DNA of 64,000 bases from Rhodoferax bucti (GTDB lineage Bacteria; Pseudomonadota; Gammaproteobacteria; Burkholderiales; Burkholderiaceae_C): NCBI RefSeq assembly GCF_005876985.1, contig NZ_VAHD01000002.1:806001-870000 (forward strand). The letters run 5' to 3'. The stretch's first letter is position 1; the number at the start of each line of letters is the position of its first letter. Both the position numbers and the translations under genes were made by a program. Below are positions 54,556 to 63,136 of the stretch, one piece after another. A model generated the notes under the pieces. That model was not told the DNA's origin. It did no database searches and was given only the letters and a program-made list of their open reading frames with translations.

Positions 54556-55263
54556 GTGAACAAGATTTATCCCAGCGCCACCAAAGCGCTTGAAGGCATC
54601 ATCCAGGACGGCCAGTTGCTCGGCGTGGGCGGCTTCGGCCTGTGCGGCATTCCCGAGGCCTTGATTGACGCGCTGCGCGACAGCGGCGCCAAGAACCTGA
54701 CCGCCATTTCCAACAACGCTGGTGTCGACGGCTTTGGGCTAGGCAAGCTGCTGGAGACCCGCCAGATCAAAAAAATGATCAGCTCCTACGTGGGCGAAAA
54801 CAAGGAATTCGAGCGCCAGTACCTTGCGGGCGAGCTGGAGCTGGAGTTCACCCCCCAGGGCACCTTGGCTGAAAAGCTGCGTGCGGGTGGCGCGGGCATT
54901 CCGGCTTTCTTTACCAAAACCGGTGTGGGCACCATCGTGGCCGACGGTAAGGAGCTGCGTGAGTTCGATGGCGAAACCTACGTCATGGAGCGCTCGCTGT
55001 TGCCCGATGTGTCGCTGGTCAAAGCGCACCGGGCGGACAAGTCGGGCAACCTGCAGTTCCGCTTCACCGCGCGTAACTTCAACCCCGCCGTGGCCATGGC
55101 CGGAAAAGTTTGCGTGGTCGAAGTGGAAGAAATTGTGGAAACCGGCGCCATCGCCCCGGATCAGGTGCACCTGCCCGGCATTTATGTGCACCGCATCGTG
55201 CTCAATGCCTCGCCCGAAAAGCGGATTGAGAAGCGCACGATCACTGAAAAGGCGGGCGTGTAA
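54556..55263 (+). CDS. scoA: 3-oxoacid CoA-transferase subunit A
   Basis: This 235-residue subunit has the CoA-transferase N-terminal signature GQLLGVGGFGLCGIPEALID and LTAISNNAGVDGFGLGKLLE, and the later FTPQGTLAEKLRAGGAGIPA. With subunit B it moves CoA from succinyl-CoA to acetoacetate (ScoAB) or to 3-oxoadipate (PcaIJ); close relatives do either, and sequence by eye fits ScoA better. The GTG start has AGGAGAT seven bases before it. Confidence 0.92.
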   Translation: MNKIYPSATKALEGIIQDGQLLGVGGFGLCGIPEALIDALRDSGAKNLTAISNNAGVDGFGLGKLLETRQIKKMISSYVGENKEFERQYLAGELELEFTPQGTLAEKLRAGGAGIPAFFTKTGVGTIVADGKELREFDGETYVMERSLLPDVSLVKAHRADKSGNLQFRFTARNFNPAVAMAGKVCVVEVEEIVETGAIAPDQVHLPGIYVHRIVLNASPEKRIEKRTITEKAGV

Positions 55264-55296
55264 GCCCGCCGCCATCGAAATATCAGGAGCCTGAAC

Positions 55297-55935
55297 ATGA
55301 GCTGGAATCAAGACCAAATGGCCGCCCGTGCCGCCCACGAGTTGGAAGACGGGTTTTATGTGAACCTGGGCATCGGCATTCCCACACTCGTGGCCAACCA
55401 CGTGCCCGCTGACAAGGAAGTGTGGCTGCAGTCCGAAAACGGCATGCTGGGCATTGGCCCTTTCCCCACCGAAGACGAGGTCGATGCCGACCTGATCAAC
55501 GCCGGCAAGCAAACGGTGACCACCATCAAGGGCAGCAGCATCTTCGGCAGCCACGAGAGCTTTGCCATGATCCGCGGCGGCAAGATCAACCTGTCCATCC
55601 TGGGCGCCATGCAGGTGAGCGAAAAGGGCGACCTCGCCAACTGGATGATCCCCGGCAAGATGGTCAAGGGCATGGGCGGCGCGATGGACCTGGTGGCCGG
55701 CGTCAAGCGCGTGATCGTGCTGATGGAGCACGTGGCCAAGAAGAAAGACGGCACCGAAGACCTGAAGATTTTGCCGAACTGCACCCTGCCTTTGACGGGC
55801 GTGGGCGTGGTGGACCGCATCATCACCGACCTGGCGGTGATGGACGTCACCCCTGAAGGCCTGAAGCTGGTGGAGCTGGCCCCTGGTGTCACCCGCGAGG
55901 CGGTGCAGGCGAAAACGGGCGTTCCGCTGCTCTGA
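55297..55935 (+). CDS. scoB: 3-oxoacid CoA-transferase subunit B
   Basis: This 212-residue subunit carries the catalytic Glu in [15 protein letters not shown] (E47), the N-terminal [16 protein letters not shown] and the C-terminal [20 protein letters not shown]. It pairs with subunit A, whose stop lies 33 bases upstream. Operon order A-B and AGGAG before the ATG fit co-expression. Both are divergent from the PAS-LuxR regulator. Confidence 0.93.
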   Translation: MSWNQDQMAARAAHELEDGFYVNLGIGIPTLVANHVPADKEVWLQSENGMLGIGPFPTEDEVDADLINAGKQTVTTIKGSSIFGSHESFAMIRGGKINLSILGAMQVSEKGDLANWMIPGKMVKGMGGAMDLVAGVKRVIVLMEHVAKKKDGTEDLKILPNCTLPLTGVGVVDRIITDLAVMDVTPEGLKLVELAPGVTREAVQAKTGVPLL

Positions 55936-55988
55936 GCCGTGGTTTCTTGCAGGTAAGATGGCGCGCAATGTCCAACCCCGGGGAACCC

Positions 55989-56477
55989 ATGTCCAGAGCG
56001 CTTAAATTTTTGATGTCCATCTACTTCGTGATCTTTGTGGCCACGGGAGCTTTCATGGTGTTGATCGTGAACGCCGATGAAAGCTCGCAACCCTGGATCT
56101 CCCTGCTGGTGCGCAACCATGCCATCGTGTACGCATGGCACCTGGGTTGCTGGATGGTGCTGGGTATGTTTACCAACTACTACTGGGATTTGTTCAATCT
56201 CGGCAAGGGCCTGGAATCCATGCAGGCGTTGCGCATCGGCTTGCCTTTGCTGGTGTCTCCCTTCGTGTTCATGCCGGTGTACAACTTGTGGCTGGCTTCC
56301 AGCTCGCAAAGCTACATGCTGTTTGCGGTGATTGCCATCCAGAGCGGCTTCTTCTGGCAAGCCTTGTTGACCAAGGTGGCGCCGCTGGACAAGTCGGCGT
56401 CTATTCCGTGGACGGTGAACAACGGTGTGAACCGCAATGTGCGGGCCAACGGATCGCAAGGTCCGGATTTGGGTTGA
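55989..56477 (+). CDS. Predicted four-helix membrane protein
   Basis: This 162-residue protein has four hydrophobic segments near residues 8-27, 44-66, 83-103 and 108-128 and a polar C-terminal tail. No catalytic motif is seen, and I do not recognise the family. Start is uncertain: ATGs at 55968 and 55989 are both in frame; 55989 has GGGGAA close before it. It follows scoB by about 50 bases and ends before a bidirectional terminator. Confidence 0.7.
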   Translation: MSRALKFLMSIYFVIFVATGAFMVLIVNADESSQPWISLLVRNHAIVYAWHLGCWMVLGMFTNYYWDLFNLGKGLESMQALRIGLPLLVSPFVFMPVYNLWLASSSQSYMLFAVIAIQSGFFWQALLTKVAPLDKSASIPWTVNNGVNRNVRANGSQGPDLG

Positions 56478-56488
56478 TCTTCCACACA

Positions 56489-56519
56489 TAAAAAAACGGG
56501 GCCTTGGCCCCGTTTTTTT
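56489..56519. terminator. Bidirectional intrinsic terminator
   Basis: ACGGGGCC TT GGCCCCGT (56496-56513) has A on the left (56489-56496) and T on the right (56513-56519), serving the plus-strand membrane gene and the minus-strand efflux operon. Confidence 0.92.
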
Positions 56520-56546
56520 CGTCTGTGCACCAGGGCGCTGGCCTGG

Positions 56547-58109
56547 TCAGTGTGCGCCTGCCGCAGCTCCGGCGGCTCCCGCACCGGCTTTGGCGGGCTT
56601 GGACAGCCACACCAGCGGGATCAAGGCCACAAAAATCAGGGCCGAGGCATAGAACACATCGTTAGCGGCCAGGGTGGCGGCCTGCTGGTCAATCATGCGA
56701 TTGATCTGGCTGAAGGCCTGCTCGGTGCTCAGGCCCGCGCCGTTCAGCCCGGCTATCGCCTGGTTGGAGGCCACGCTGCCACGGTTGATCATCTCGGTGA
56801 GCTGGGCGTGGTGCAGGGTGGTGCGGTCCTGCCACACCGTGACCGAGATCGAGGTGCCAAAGGAGCCGAACAACACCCGGCAGAAGCTGCTCAGACCCGA
56901 CGCCGAGGCAATCTTGTCCCCCGGCAAGCCCCCCAGAATGATGCTGGTGAGCGGAATGAAGAACAGCGCCAGCGCAATGCCCTGGATCAGCGTCGGGATC
57001 ATCATGGTGTTGAAGTCCGACAGCGTGCTGAAGTGCGAGCGCATCCACAACACCAGGGCGAACACCAAAAACGCGATGGTGGCCAGCCGGCGGGTGTCGA
57101 ACTTTGCGATGTTCTTGCCGATGATGGGCGAGAGAATGATCGCAAACAGCCCCACCGGTGCCATCAGCATGCCGGCCTGCGTCGCGGTGTAGCCCATAAA
57201 GCTCTGCAGCCACAGCGGTAGCAGCACGATGTTGCCCATGAACAGGCCATAGGCAATCGACATGGCCACGGTGCCGGTCAAAAAGTTGCGCACCTTGAAG
57301 AGCTTCAGGTCCACCACCGGGTGCTCATCGGTCAGTTCCCACACGATCAAAAAGGCGAAGGCGACCACCGAGAGCGCGGTCAGCGCAATGATTTGGTTGG
57401 AGTGGAACCAGTCCAGCTCCTTGCCCAAGTCCAGCATCATTTGAATCGCGGTCACGGCAATCACCAGCAAGGCCAGGCCGACGGTATCGATGGGCAGTTT
57501 GCGCGTCTGGGTTTCCCGCTTGTGGAAGATGGTCCAGGTGATAAATCCGGCCACGATCCCGATGGGCACGTTGATGAAGAAGATCCACCCCCAGTGCGCG
57601 TTGTCGGTGATCCAGCCGCCCAGCAGCGGGCCCATCACGGGCGCCACCAGCGTGGTCATGGCCCAGAGTGCCATCGCCAAGCCCGCAAGGGCCGGCGGGT
57701 AGCTGGAGAGCAGCAGTGTCTGGGCCAACGGCATCATGGGGCCGGCCACAAAGCCTTGCAGGGCGCGGGCACCAATCAGAAAGGGCATGTTGGGCGCAAT
57801 GCCGCACAACCAGCTGGACAGCACAAACAGCAGCACGCTGGTCACGAACAGGCGCACCTGGCCGAAGCGTTGTGAGAGCCAGCCGGTCAACGGCAAGGCA
57901 ATGGCGTTGGCCACACCGAAGCTGGTGATGACCCAGGTGCCCTGGCTGGAGCTGACACCGAGGTCGCCGGCAATGGCGGGCAAGGACACGTTGGCAATGG
58001 AGGAGTCCAGCACGTTCATGAACGTGGCGGCTGACAGTGCAATCGTGCCCCACAGGCGCGCCGACCCTTGCAAGGGCGCGGGCGCAGTGTAGGCGGCGGG
58101 GGCGCTCAT
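56547..58109 (-). CDS. emrB: DHA2 family MFS drug exporter (EmrB-like)
   Basis: This 520-residue inner-membrane antiporter has about 14 membrane segments. Motif C-like GPLLGGWITDNAHWGWIFFI and the DHA2 N-terminus IALSAATFMNVLDSSIANVS are clear. In the tripartite EmrAB-TolC type it passes drugs to the periplasmic adaptor and outer membrane channel. It is the last gene of marR-nodT-emrA-emrB, 6 bases after emrA, and ends before the shared terminator. Confidence 0.95.
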   Translation of the reverse strand: MSAPAAYTAPAPLQGSARLWGTIALSAATFMNVLDSSIANVSLPAIAGDLGVSSSQGTWVITSFGVANAIALPLTGWLSQRFGQVRLFVTSVLLFVLSSWLCGIAPNMPFLIGARALQGFVAGPMMPLAQTLLLSSYPPALAGLAMALWAMTTLVAPVMGPLLGGWITDNAHWGWIFFINVPIGIVAGFITWTIFHKRETQTRKLPIDTVGLALLVIAVTAIQMMLDLGKELDWFHSNQIIALTALSVVAFAFLIVWELTDEHPVVDLKLFKVRNFLTGTVAMSIAYGLFMGNIVLLPLWLQSFMGYTATQAGMLMAPVGLFAIILSPIIGKNIAKFDTRRLATIAFLVFALVLWMRSHFSTLSDFNTMMIPTLIQGIALALFFIPLTSIILGGLPGDKIASASGLSSFCRVLFGSFGTSISVTVWQDRTTLHHAQLTEMINRGSVASNQAIAGLNGAGLSTEQAFSQINRMIDQQAATLAANDVFYASALIFVALIPLVWLSKPAKAGAGAAGAAAGAH

Positions 58110-58115
58110 ACGTTC

Positions 58116-59381
58116 TTACACACCTGCGCCGGTTTTGGCGGTGGCGTGCGCATTGGGCTTGGCACCGCGGCCGAGGTTGGCGGCAATCACCTTGCGCACT
58201 TCGTTATTGGCCTGCTGGTCCAGCACGGTGTACACATCGGTTTGGGTGGCGGAGGCGGTGCGGGGTGCATCGGCCAGGGACTTACCGCTCTGGTCGGTGA
58301 CGTCCACGGTGGCTTCCATGGAGAGGCCCACACGCAGCGGGTTCTGGGCGAGCTGCTCGGCATCCAGCGTCACGCGCACGGGCACGCGTTGCACCACCTT
58401 GATCCAGTTGCCGGTGGCGTTTTGGGCAGGTAAGAGCGAGAAGGCCGCGCCGGTACCGGCACCCAGGCCGGCCACGGTGCCTTTGTATTCCATCTTTTTG
58501 CCGTAGAGGTCGGCGGTCAGCTTCACGGGTTGGCCGATGCGGATGTTACGCAGCTGCACTTCCTTGAAGTTGGCGTCCACCCACACCTGGTTGAGCGGGA
58601 TGATGGACATCAGCGGGGCGCCGGCGGCTACGCGCTGGCCCAGCTGTACGGTGCGCTTGGCTACATAGCCGTCCACGGGCGCGGGCAGCTCAGCGCGGTG
58701 CAGCGCCAGAAAGGCCTCGCGCACTTTGGCGGATGCGGCAACCACGCTGGGGTGACCTTCCACATTGGTGCCTTCGGTCAGCGTCTGGTTGCTGGAGAGC
58801 TGCTCGCGCGCAGCCGCCACACCGGCTTGGGCTGCGGCCAAGGCGTTTTGGGCCGCGGTGAGTTGGGACTTGGCGTGGTTGAGCTCTTCCTTGGACACGG
58901 CGCCATTGCCGGCCAGGGCCTGGCGGCGGTTCAGGTCGTCGGTAGCGCGGGCGATGTCGGTTTGCGCGCGGGCGATGTCGGACTCACGCAGCGTGACTTG
59001 GGCGGACAAGCTGCCGTTGTTGGCATACAGGGTGCGGACTTGACGCACCGCTTGCGCCAGGTTGGCCTCAGCTTGGTCGAGCGCAACTTTGGCATCCGCC
59101 GGGTCCAGCTTCACCAGCGCCTGGCCGGCTTTCACGAAGTCGGTGTCGTCAGCCAGGATGGCCGTGACGGTGCCGCCCACTTGGGGGGTGATCTGGATCA
59201 CGTTACCCTGTACATAGGCGTTGTCGGTTTCTTCGGAATGGCGCGCGCCGTAGTATTCAAAACCGCCATAGGCCAAGCCCAGCAGTACGACGATGGAGAG
59301 AACAGTCAGGGCTTTTTTGCGTGCGGGATTGCCGGATGGAGCAACGGTAGGGGTAACAGTGGAGGTGGAAGAAGTGCTCAT
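58116..59381 (-). CDS. emrA: EmrA-like periplasmic adaptor (HlyD family)
   Basis: This 421-residue adaptor has one N-terminal membrane anchor (residues 24-45), a lipoyl half-motif (NAYVQGNVIQITPQVGGTV), a long alpha-helical hairpin at 100-205 and the beta-barrel domain with PAPVDGYVAKRTVQLGQRVA and LNQVWVDANFKEVQLRNIRI. It links EmrB to the NodT-type channel encoded upstream. It lies 53 bases after nodT and 6 before emrB. Confidence 0.95.
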   Translation of the reverse strand: MSTSSTSTVTPTVAPSGNPARKKALTVLSIVVLLGLAYGGFEYYGARHSEETDNAYVQGNVIQITPQVGGTVTAILADDTDFVKAGQALVKLDPADAKVALDQAEANLAQAVRQVRTLYANNGSLSAQVTLRESDIARAQTDIARATDDLNRRQALAGNGAVSKEELNHAKSQLTAAQNALAAAQAGVAAAREQLSSNQTLTEGTNVEGHPSVVAASAKVREAFLALHRAELPAPVDGYVAKRTVQLGQRVAAGAPLMSIIPLNQVWVDANFKEVQLRNIRIGQPVKLTADLYGKKMEYKGTVAGLGAGTGAAFSLLPAQNATGNWIKVVQRVPVRVTLDAEQLAQNPLRVGLSMEATVDVTDQSGKSLADAPRTASATQTDVYTVLDQQANNEVRKVIAANLGRGAKPNAHATAKTGAGV

Positions 59382-59434
59382 GGTGTTTCTTTCAATCAGG
59401 TTCAGTGCGAGTTAGGTGGGGCCGTGGTCAGTGC

Positions 59435-60934
59435 TTAGCGGACTACGGTGTCGCTCGTCGGTGCGGCGGCCGAGGTGGTGTCGGTGTCGGTAAAGCCGCC
59501 ACCCAGTGCGCGGATCAGCTGGATCTGGGTGTCTACGCTGCGGGCCGCCAGGTCCACGGCCAACTTGCGCTGGGCCAGCACGGCGGTCTCGGCGTTGAGC
59601 ACGTTCAGGTAGTTGCCCAAGCCTGCCTCGTAGCGTTGCACGGCAATGGCGTAGGCGCTTTCGGCGGATCGCTGCGCGGCTTTTTGCTCGGCCTGCTGGC
59701 GTTCAATCGATTGGGTGGATGCCAGCTGGTCTGCAACGTCGCGCACGGCGTCCGCCACAGCGGCGTTGTAGGTCTCAATGGCGGCATCCAGATCCGCTGC
59801 CTTGCCTTTGAGGTTGGCGCGCAGGCGGCCACCTTCAAACAGTGGCAGGCGGATGGCCGGGCCCACGCCCCATTGGGCGCTGCTGCTTTGCACCAGCTTG
59901 TCAAAGCCGATGCTTGAGAAGCCGGCAAACGCGGTCAGGTTGATGTTGGGGTAGAACAGAGTTTTGGCGTTGTCCACATCGCGGGTCGCAGCTTCGACGC
60001 GCCAGCGGGCGGCGACCACGTCGGCGCGCCGGCCCAACAAGTCCATGGGCACGGCTTTTACCTTGGTTTGTGCAGCTGCTACGGAATTGATAGCTGCCGG
60101 CGCACGGTTGGTGAGCGCCAGGCCTCCATTTTGTTGTCCGGTCAAGGCGGCGAGGGCGTTGGTGAGCAGGGCTTCCTGCTCTTTGAGGGCCTCGATCTGG
60201 AAGCGGGCATCGGGCAGGGCGCTCTCGCTTTGTTGGAGCTCGAGTTGGGTGTCCAGGCCGGCTTGGAGGCGGTCTTTCACGAGTTGTTGGGTTTGCTGGC
60301 GCTGGGCGAGGGTGCGCTGAGCAACTTCAAGCTGGCCCTGCACCCGCAGCCACTGGAAGTAGCTGCGTGCCACATTGCTGGCCAGCATCATGCGGGCGGC
60401 CTGGGCGTCGGCTTGAGCAGCACGGCTTTGGCCGATGGCAGCATCCAGCGCAGCGCGGTTTTTGCCGAATAGGTCCAGCTCCCAGCTGCCAGTGGCTTGC
60501 AGCGTGGCAATCTCGCGCTCGCTGCCGGCGATCGGCGCGGGCACCAGGCCGTTGCGGGTGTAGAGCTGGTGGGTGGCATCCAGCCCGGCGTTCAATTGCG
60601 GCGCGCTGGCGGCATTGGCGTTATCGATTCCTGCTTGCACACGCTGCACACGTGCCTGGGCCACGCGCAGGTTGGGGTTGTTGGCCAGGGCTTGGGCGAC
60701 CAGCTGGTTGAGTTGCTCATCGCCGTAGGCTTTCCACCACTGGCTGTCCAGCGCCACGCTGTCCGCAGGAATGGCTTGGGTGGACAAGCCGGCTTGCTGC
60801 GCAGCAACCGGCTTGGCCTGCGAAAAGATGCCCGAGAAGTTGGCACACGCGCTCAAAGACGCAATGGCCACCGCGCTGAGCGCAAAACGGCTCCAGCGCA
60901 GTGCTTGTGAAGTGGAGAAGATGGTGTCTTGCAT
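59435..60934 (-). CDS. NodT-type outer membrane efflux lipoprotein
   Basis: This 499-residue TolC-family channel has a lipobox SLSAC (C30), two OEP repeats (residues 60-270 and 275-470) rich in Ala/Gln coiled coil, and the typical WWKAYGDEQLNQLVAQALAN near residue 60. The ATG at 60934 lies 8 bases after the marR stop. Residues near 290 (AAINSVAAAQ) coincide with a dispersed-repeat fragment (60072-60105). Confidence 0.93.
   Translation of the reverse strand: MQDTIFSTSQALRWSRFALSAVAIASLSACANFSGIFSQAKPVAAQQAGLSTQAIPADSVALDSQWWKAYGDEQLNQLVAQALANNPNLRVAQARVQRVQAGIDNANAASAPQLNAGLDATHQLYTRNGLVPAPIAGSEREIATLQATGSWELDLFGKNRAALDAAIGQSRAAQADAQAARMMLASNVARSYFQWLRVQGQLEVAQRTLAQRQQTQQLVKDRLQAGLDTQLELQQSESALPDARFQIEALKEQEALLTNALAALTGQQNGGLALTNRAPAAINSVAAAQTKVKAVPMDLLGRRADVVAARWRVEAATRDVDNAKTLFYPNINLTAFAGFSSIGFDKLVQSSSAQWGVGPAIRLPLFEGGRLRANLKGKAADLDAAIETYNAAVADAVRDVADQLASTQSIERQQAEQKAAQRSAESAYAIAVQRYEAGLGNYLNVLNAETAVLAQRKLAVDLAARSVDTQIQLIRALGGGFTDTDTTSAAAPTSDTVVR
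60072..60105. repeat. Partial dispersed repeat inside the nodT gene
   Basis: GCAGCTGCTACGGAATTGAT, then AGCTGCCGGCGCAC resembles the left half of the family. It is in frame in an Ala-rich turn of the channel. Similarity is weaker than for the mltB and livK copies. Confidence 0.4.
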
Positions 60935-60941
60935 GGGGTGC

Positions 60942-61451
60942 TTAGCGGTCGGTAGAGGGGGTGTCGGCAGCGGCGTTGTTGGCTGCCTTGATGCGTTGGG
61001 CGTTATCCAGAATGCGGCGCAGGTAGCCCTTGAGGTTCTCGAACTCTTCAGTGCTGAAACCTTCGAGGTGGGTGTTTTGCACCTCGCACAGCACCTGGGG
61101 GATGTCGGCTGCGGCTTGCGTGCCGGCAGGGGTGAGCTGGATGTTGACCACCCGGCGGTCTTGCTCGGAGCGCACGCGCTGGACCAGGCCTTTGGCCTCC
61201 ATGCGGTCCAGCAGGCGGGTGGTGGCGCCATTGTCGAGCTCGCAGGCGCGGGCCAGTTCGGCCACTGTCGAGGCCTGCTTGTTGTACAGCTTGAAGAGCG
61301 GAATCCACTGCGCGTTGGTCAGGTCGGTGTGGGCGAGCTGATGCTCCACCGACTGGGCCACGTGTGAAAGGATGCTGCGCATCAGGTAGCCGACGCTGTC
61401 TTCCGGCCGGTAGCTGTCGGGGCGGTAAAACGAAGGGGCAATGTGTTGCAT
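60942..61451 (-). CDS. MarR family regulator
   Basis: This 169-residue dimeric regulator has the MarR winged helix near residues 50-120 (STVAELARACELDNGATTRL, LDRMEAKGLVQRVRSEQDRR) and a C-terminal dimerisation helix. It leads the efflux operon and probably represses it until a drug binds, as other EmrR/MarR proteins do (family knowledge). Two TTGC-N4-GCAA-type palindromes lie upstream. Confidence 0.93.
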   Translation of the reverse strand: MQHIAPSFYRPDSYRPEDSVGYLMRSILSHVAQSVEHQLAHTDLTNAQWIPLFKLYNKQASTVAELARACELDNGATTRLLDRMEAKGLVQRVRSEQDRRVVNIQLTPAGTQAAADIPQVLCEVQNTHLEGFSTEEFENLKGYLRRILDNAQRIKAANNAAADTPSTDR

Positions 61452-61465
61452 GGCCCGAATATTAG

Positions 61466-61477
61466 TTGCCTAAGCAA
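61466..61477. promoter_or_regulatory. MarR-like operator 1
   Basis: TTGC CTAA GCAA, a perfect palindrome, lies inside a longer AT-rich inverted repeat (AATATT at 61458 and ATATT at 61478), 15 bases before the marR start. Confidence 0.65.
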
Positions 61478-61494
61478 ATATTGTCAAGGCTGAT

Positions 61495-61508
61495 ATTGCA
61501 TGAGCAAT
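61495..61508. promoter_or_regulatory. MarR-like operator 2
   Basis: ATTGC ATGA GCAAT has the same core as operator 1; the two centres are 30 bases apart, about three helical turns, so both face the same side. Confidence 0.6.
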
Positions 61509-61517
61509 GGAATGAGC

Positions 61518-61543
61518 AAAAAAAGCCGGCCCAAGCCGGCTTT
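61518..61543 (-). terminator. Intrinsic terminator after gabD
   Basis: On the minus strand AAAGCCGGC, loop TTGG, GCCGGCTTT is followed by a T run (A run 61518-61524). Confidence 0.9.
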
Positions 61544-61563
61544 CCAGGCATGCGGGTGCAGGC

Positions 61564-63036
61564 TTATTTCAGGATGTCGCCCAGGCAGAGGTACTTGACC
61601 TCGATGTAGTCGTCCATGCCGAAGTGCGAGCCCTCGCGGCCGAGGCCCGATTGTTTGACGCCGCCGAAAGGCACGTGCTCTGTAGCCAGAATGCCCACGT
61701 TCACACCCACCATGCCGTACTCCAGCGCTTCGCCCACGCGGTAGATGCGGCCGATGTCTCGGCTGTAGAAATAGCTGGCCAGGCCGAACTCGGTGTTGTT
61801 CGCTGCGTCAATGGCTTCCTGCTCGGATTGAAATTTGAACACCGGGGCAAAGGGGCCGAAGGTTTCTTCGCGTGCGCACAGCATGTCGGCAGTAGCGCCG
61901 GAGACCACGGTAGGCTCGAAGAACTGGCCTTGCAGGGCGTTACCGCCGGTTTCCACTTTGCCGCCTTTGGCCACTGCATCTGCTACGTGGCGTTTGACCT
62001 TCTCGATGGCGGCATCTTCGATCAGTGGGCCTTGCACCACGCCGTCTTCAAAGCCGTTGCCGACCTTCATGGCTTTGACCTTGGCGCTGAATTTGGCGAC
62101 GAACTGGTCGTACACGCCGGCCTGCACATAGAAGCGGTTGGCGCACACGCAGGTCTGGCCGGCGTTGCGGTACTTGCTGGCCAGAGCGCCTTCGACCGCA
62201 GAGTCCACATCGGCGTCGTCGAACACGATGAAGGGCGCATTACCACCCAATTCCAGCGACAGCTTTTTGACCGTAGGCGCGCTTTGCGCCATCAGGATGC
62301 GGCCGACTTCGGTGGAGCCGGTAAAGCTCAGGTGGCGCACCACATCGCTGGCGCAAATGACCTTGCCCACAGCGATGGACTGGTCGCTGTCGGCGGTGAT
62401 CATGTTGAGCACACCGGCCGGAATGCCGGCGCGGATGGCCAACTCGGCGGCTGCCAGCGCCGTCAGGGGCGTCAGCTCAGCGGGCTTAATGATCACGGGG
62501 CAACCGGCGGCAAGCGCAGGCGCCACCTTGCGGGTGATCATGGCTAGCGGGAAGTTCCAGGGCGTGATGGCTGCGCACACGCCGATGGGCTGCTTGATGA
62601 CCATGAGGCGGCGGTTGTTGTCAAACTGGGGCAGGGTCTCGCCGTTGACGCGCTTTGCTTCTTCGGCAAACCACTCCACAAAGCTGGCGCCATAGGCAAT
62701 TTCGCCTTTGGCCTCGGCAAAAGGCTTGCCTTGCTCGGCGGTCATGATGCGGGCCAGGTCTTCCTGGTTGGCCATCAGCAAATCAAACCACTTGCGCAGG
62801 ATGATGCTGCGTTCTTTGGCGGTCTTGGCTTTCCACGCGGGCCAGGCGGCGTTGGCGGCGGCGATGGCGGCTTCTGCGTCTGCCGCCCCCAGGTTGGCCA
62901 CATCGGCCAAGTGCTGGCCATTGGACGGATCGGTCACGGCAAAGCGGCTGGTACCTGCGACCCATTGGCCGTTGATGAGCGCATCGGTCTTGAGCAGGCT
63001 GGGGTCTTTCAAGAGGGAAAGCGGCGATGTGGACAT
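61564..63036 (-). CDS. gabD: Succinate-semialdehyde dehydrogenase
   Basis: This 490-residue enzyme oxidises succinate semialdehyde to succinate with NAD(P). The NAD site has ITPWNFPLAMITRKVAPALA and the FTGSTEVGR loop; the catalytic Glu is in LELGGNAPFIVFDDAD and the nucleophilic Cys in NAGQTCVCANRF. It fits GabD. It lies 100 bases after an agmatinase-family gene across a repeat, and together they could take agmatine or guanidinobutyrate toward succinate. Confidence 0.93.
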   Translation of the reverse strand: MSTSPLSLLKDPSLLKTDALINGQWVAGTSRFAVTDPSNGQHLADVANLGAADAEAAIAAANAAWPAWKAKTAKERSIILRKWFDLLMANQEDLARIMTAEQGKPFAEAKGEIAYGASFVEWFAEEAKRVNGETLPQFDNNRRLMVIKQPIGVCAAITPWNFPLAMITRKVAPALAAGCPVIIKPAELTPLTALAAAELAIRAGIPAGVLNMITADSDQSIAVGKVICASDVVRHLSFTGSTEVGRILMAQSAPTVKKLSLELGGNAPFIVFDDADVDSAVEGALASKYRNAGQTCVCANRFYVQAGVYDQFVAKFSAKVKAMKVGNGFEDGVVQGPLIEDAAIEKVKRHVADAVAKGGKVETGGNALQGQFFEPTVVSGATADMLCAREETFGPFAPVFKFQSEQEAIDAANNTEFGLASYFYSRDIGRIYRVGEALEYGMVGVNVGILATEHVPFGGVKQSGLGREGSHFGMDDYIEVKYLCLGDILK

Positions 63037-63066
63037 GGTGTCTCCTCAATATTCAAACAAAATGGG

Positions 63067-63113
63067 CTGCTAGCGCTCGTGGAATAAGCGCAAGCAGCTA
63101 TAAAAACAGTAGC
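63067..63113. repeat. Dispersed repeat copy between speB-like and gabD genes
   Basis: CTGCTAGCGCTCGTGGAATA, AGCGCAAGCAGCTATAAAAA, CAGTAGC matches the reverse complement of the family. It lacks a T run for a minus-strand terminator. Confidence 0.7.
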
Positions 63114-63136
63114 AGTTACGGGTGCGGCATTTGCAT

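Noticed and set aside
54556..55935. Assignment as pcaIJ
   Set aside because: Possible, given the aromatic island 3 kb away, but residues fit ScoAB better and the regulator is a separate PAS-LuxR protein.
60935..61231. N-terminal extension of the NodT-type channel by about 99 residues
   Set aside because: It overlaps marR in another frame; the ATG at 60934 gives a normal lipoprotein leader.
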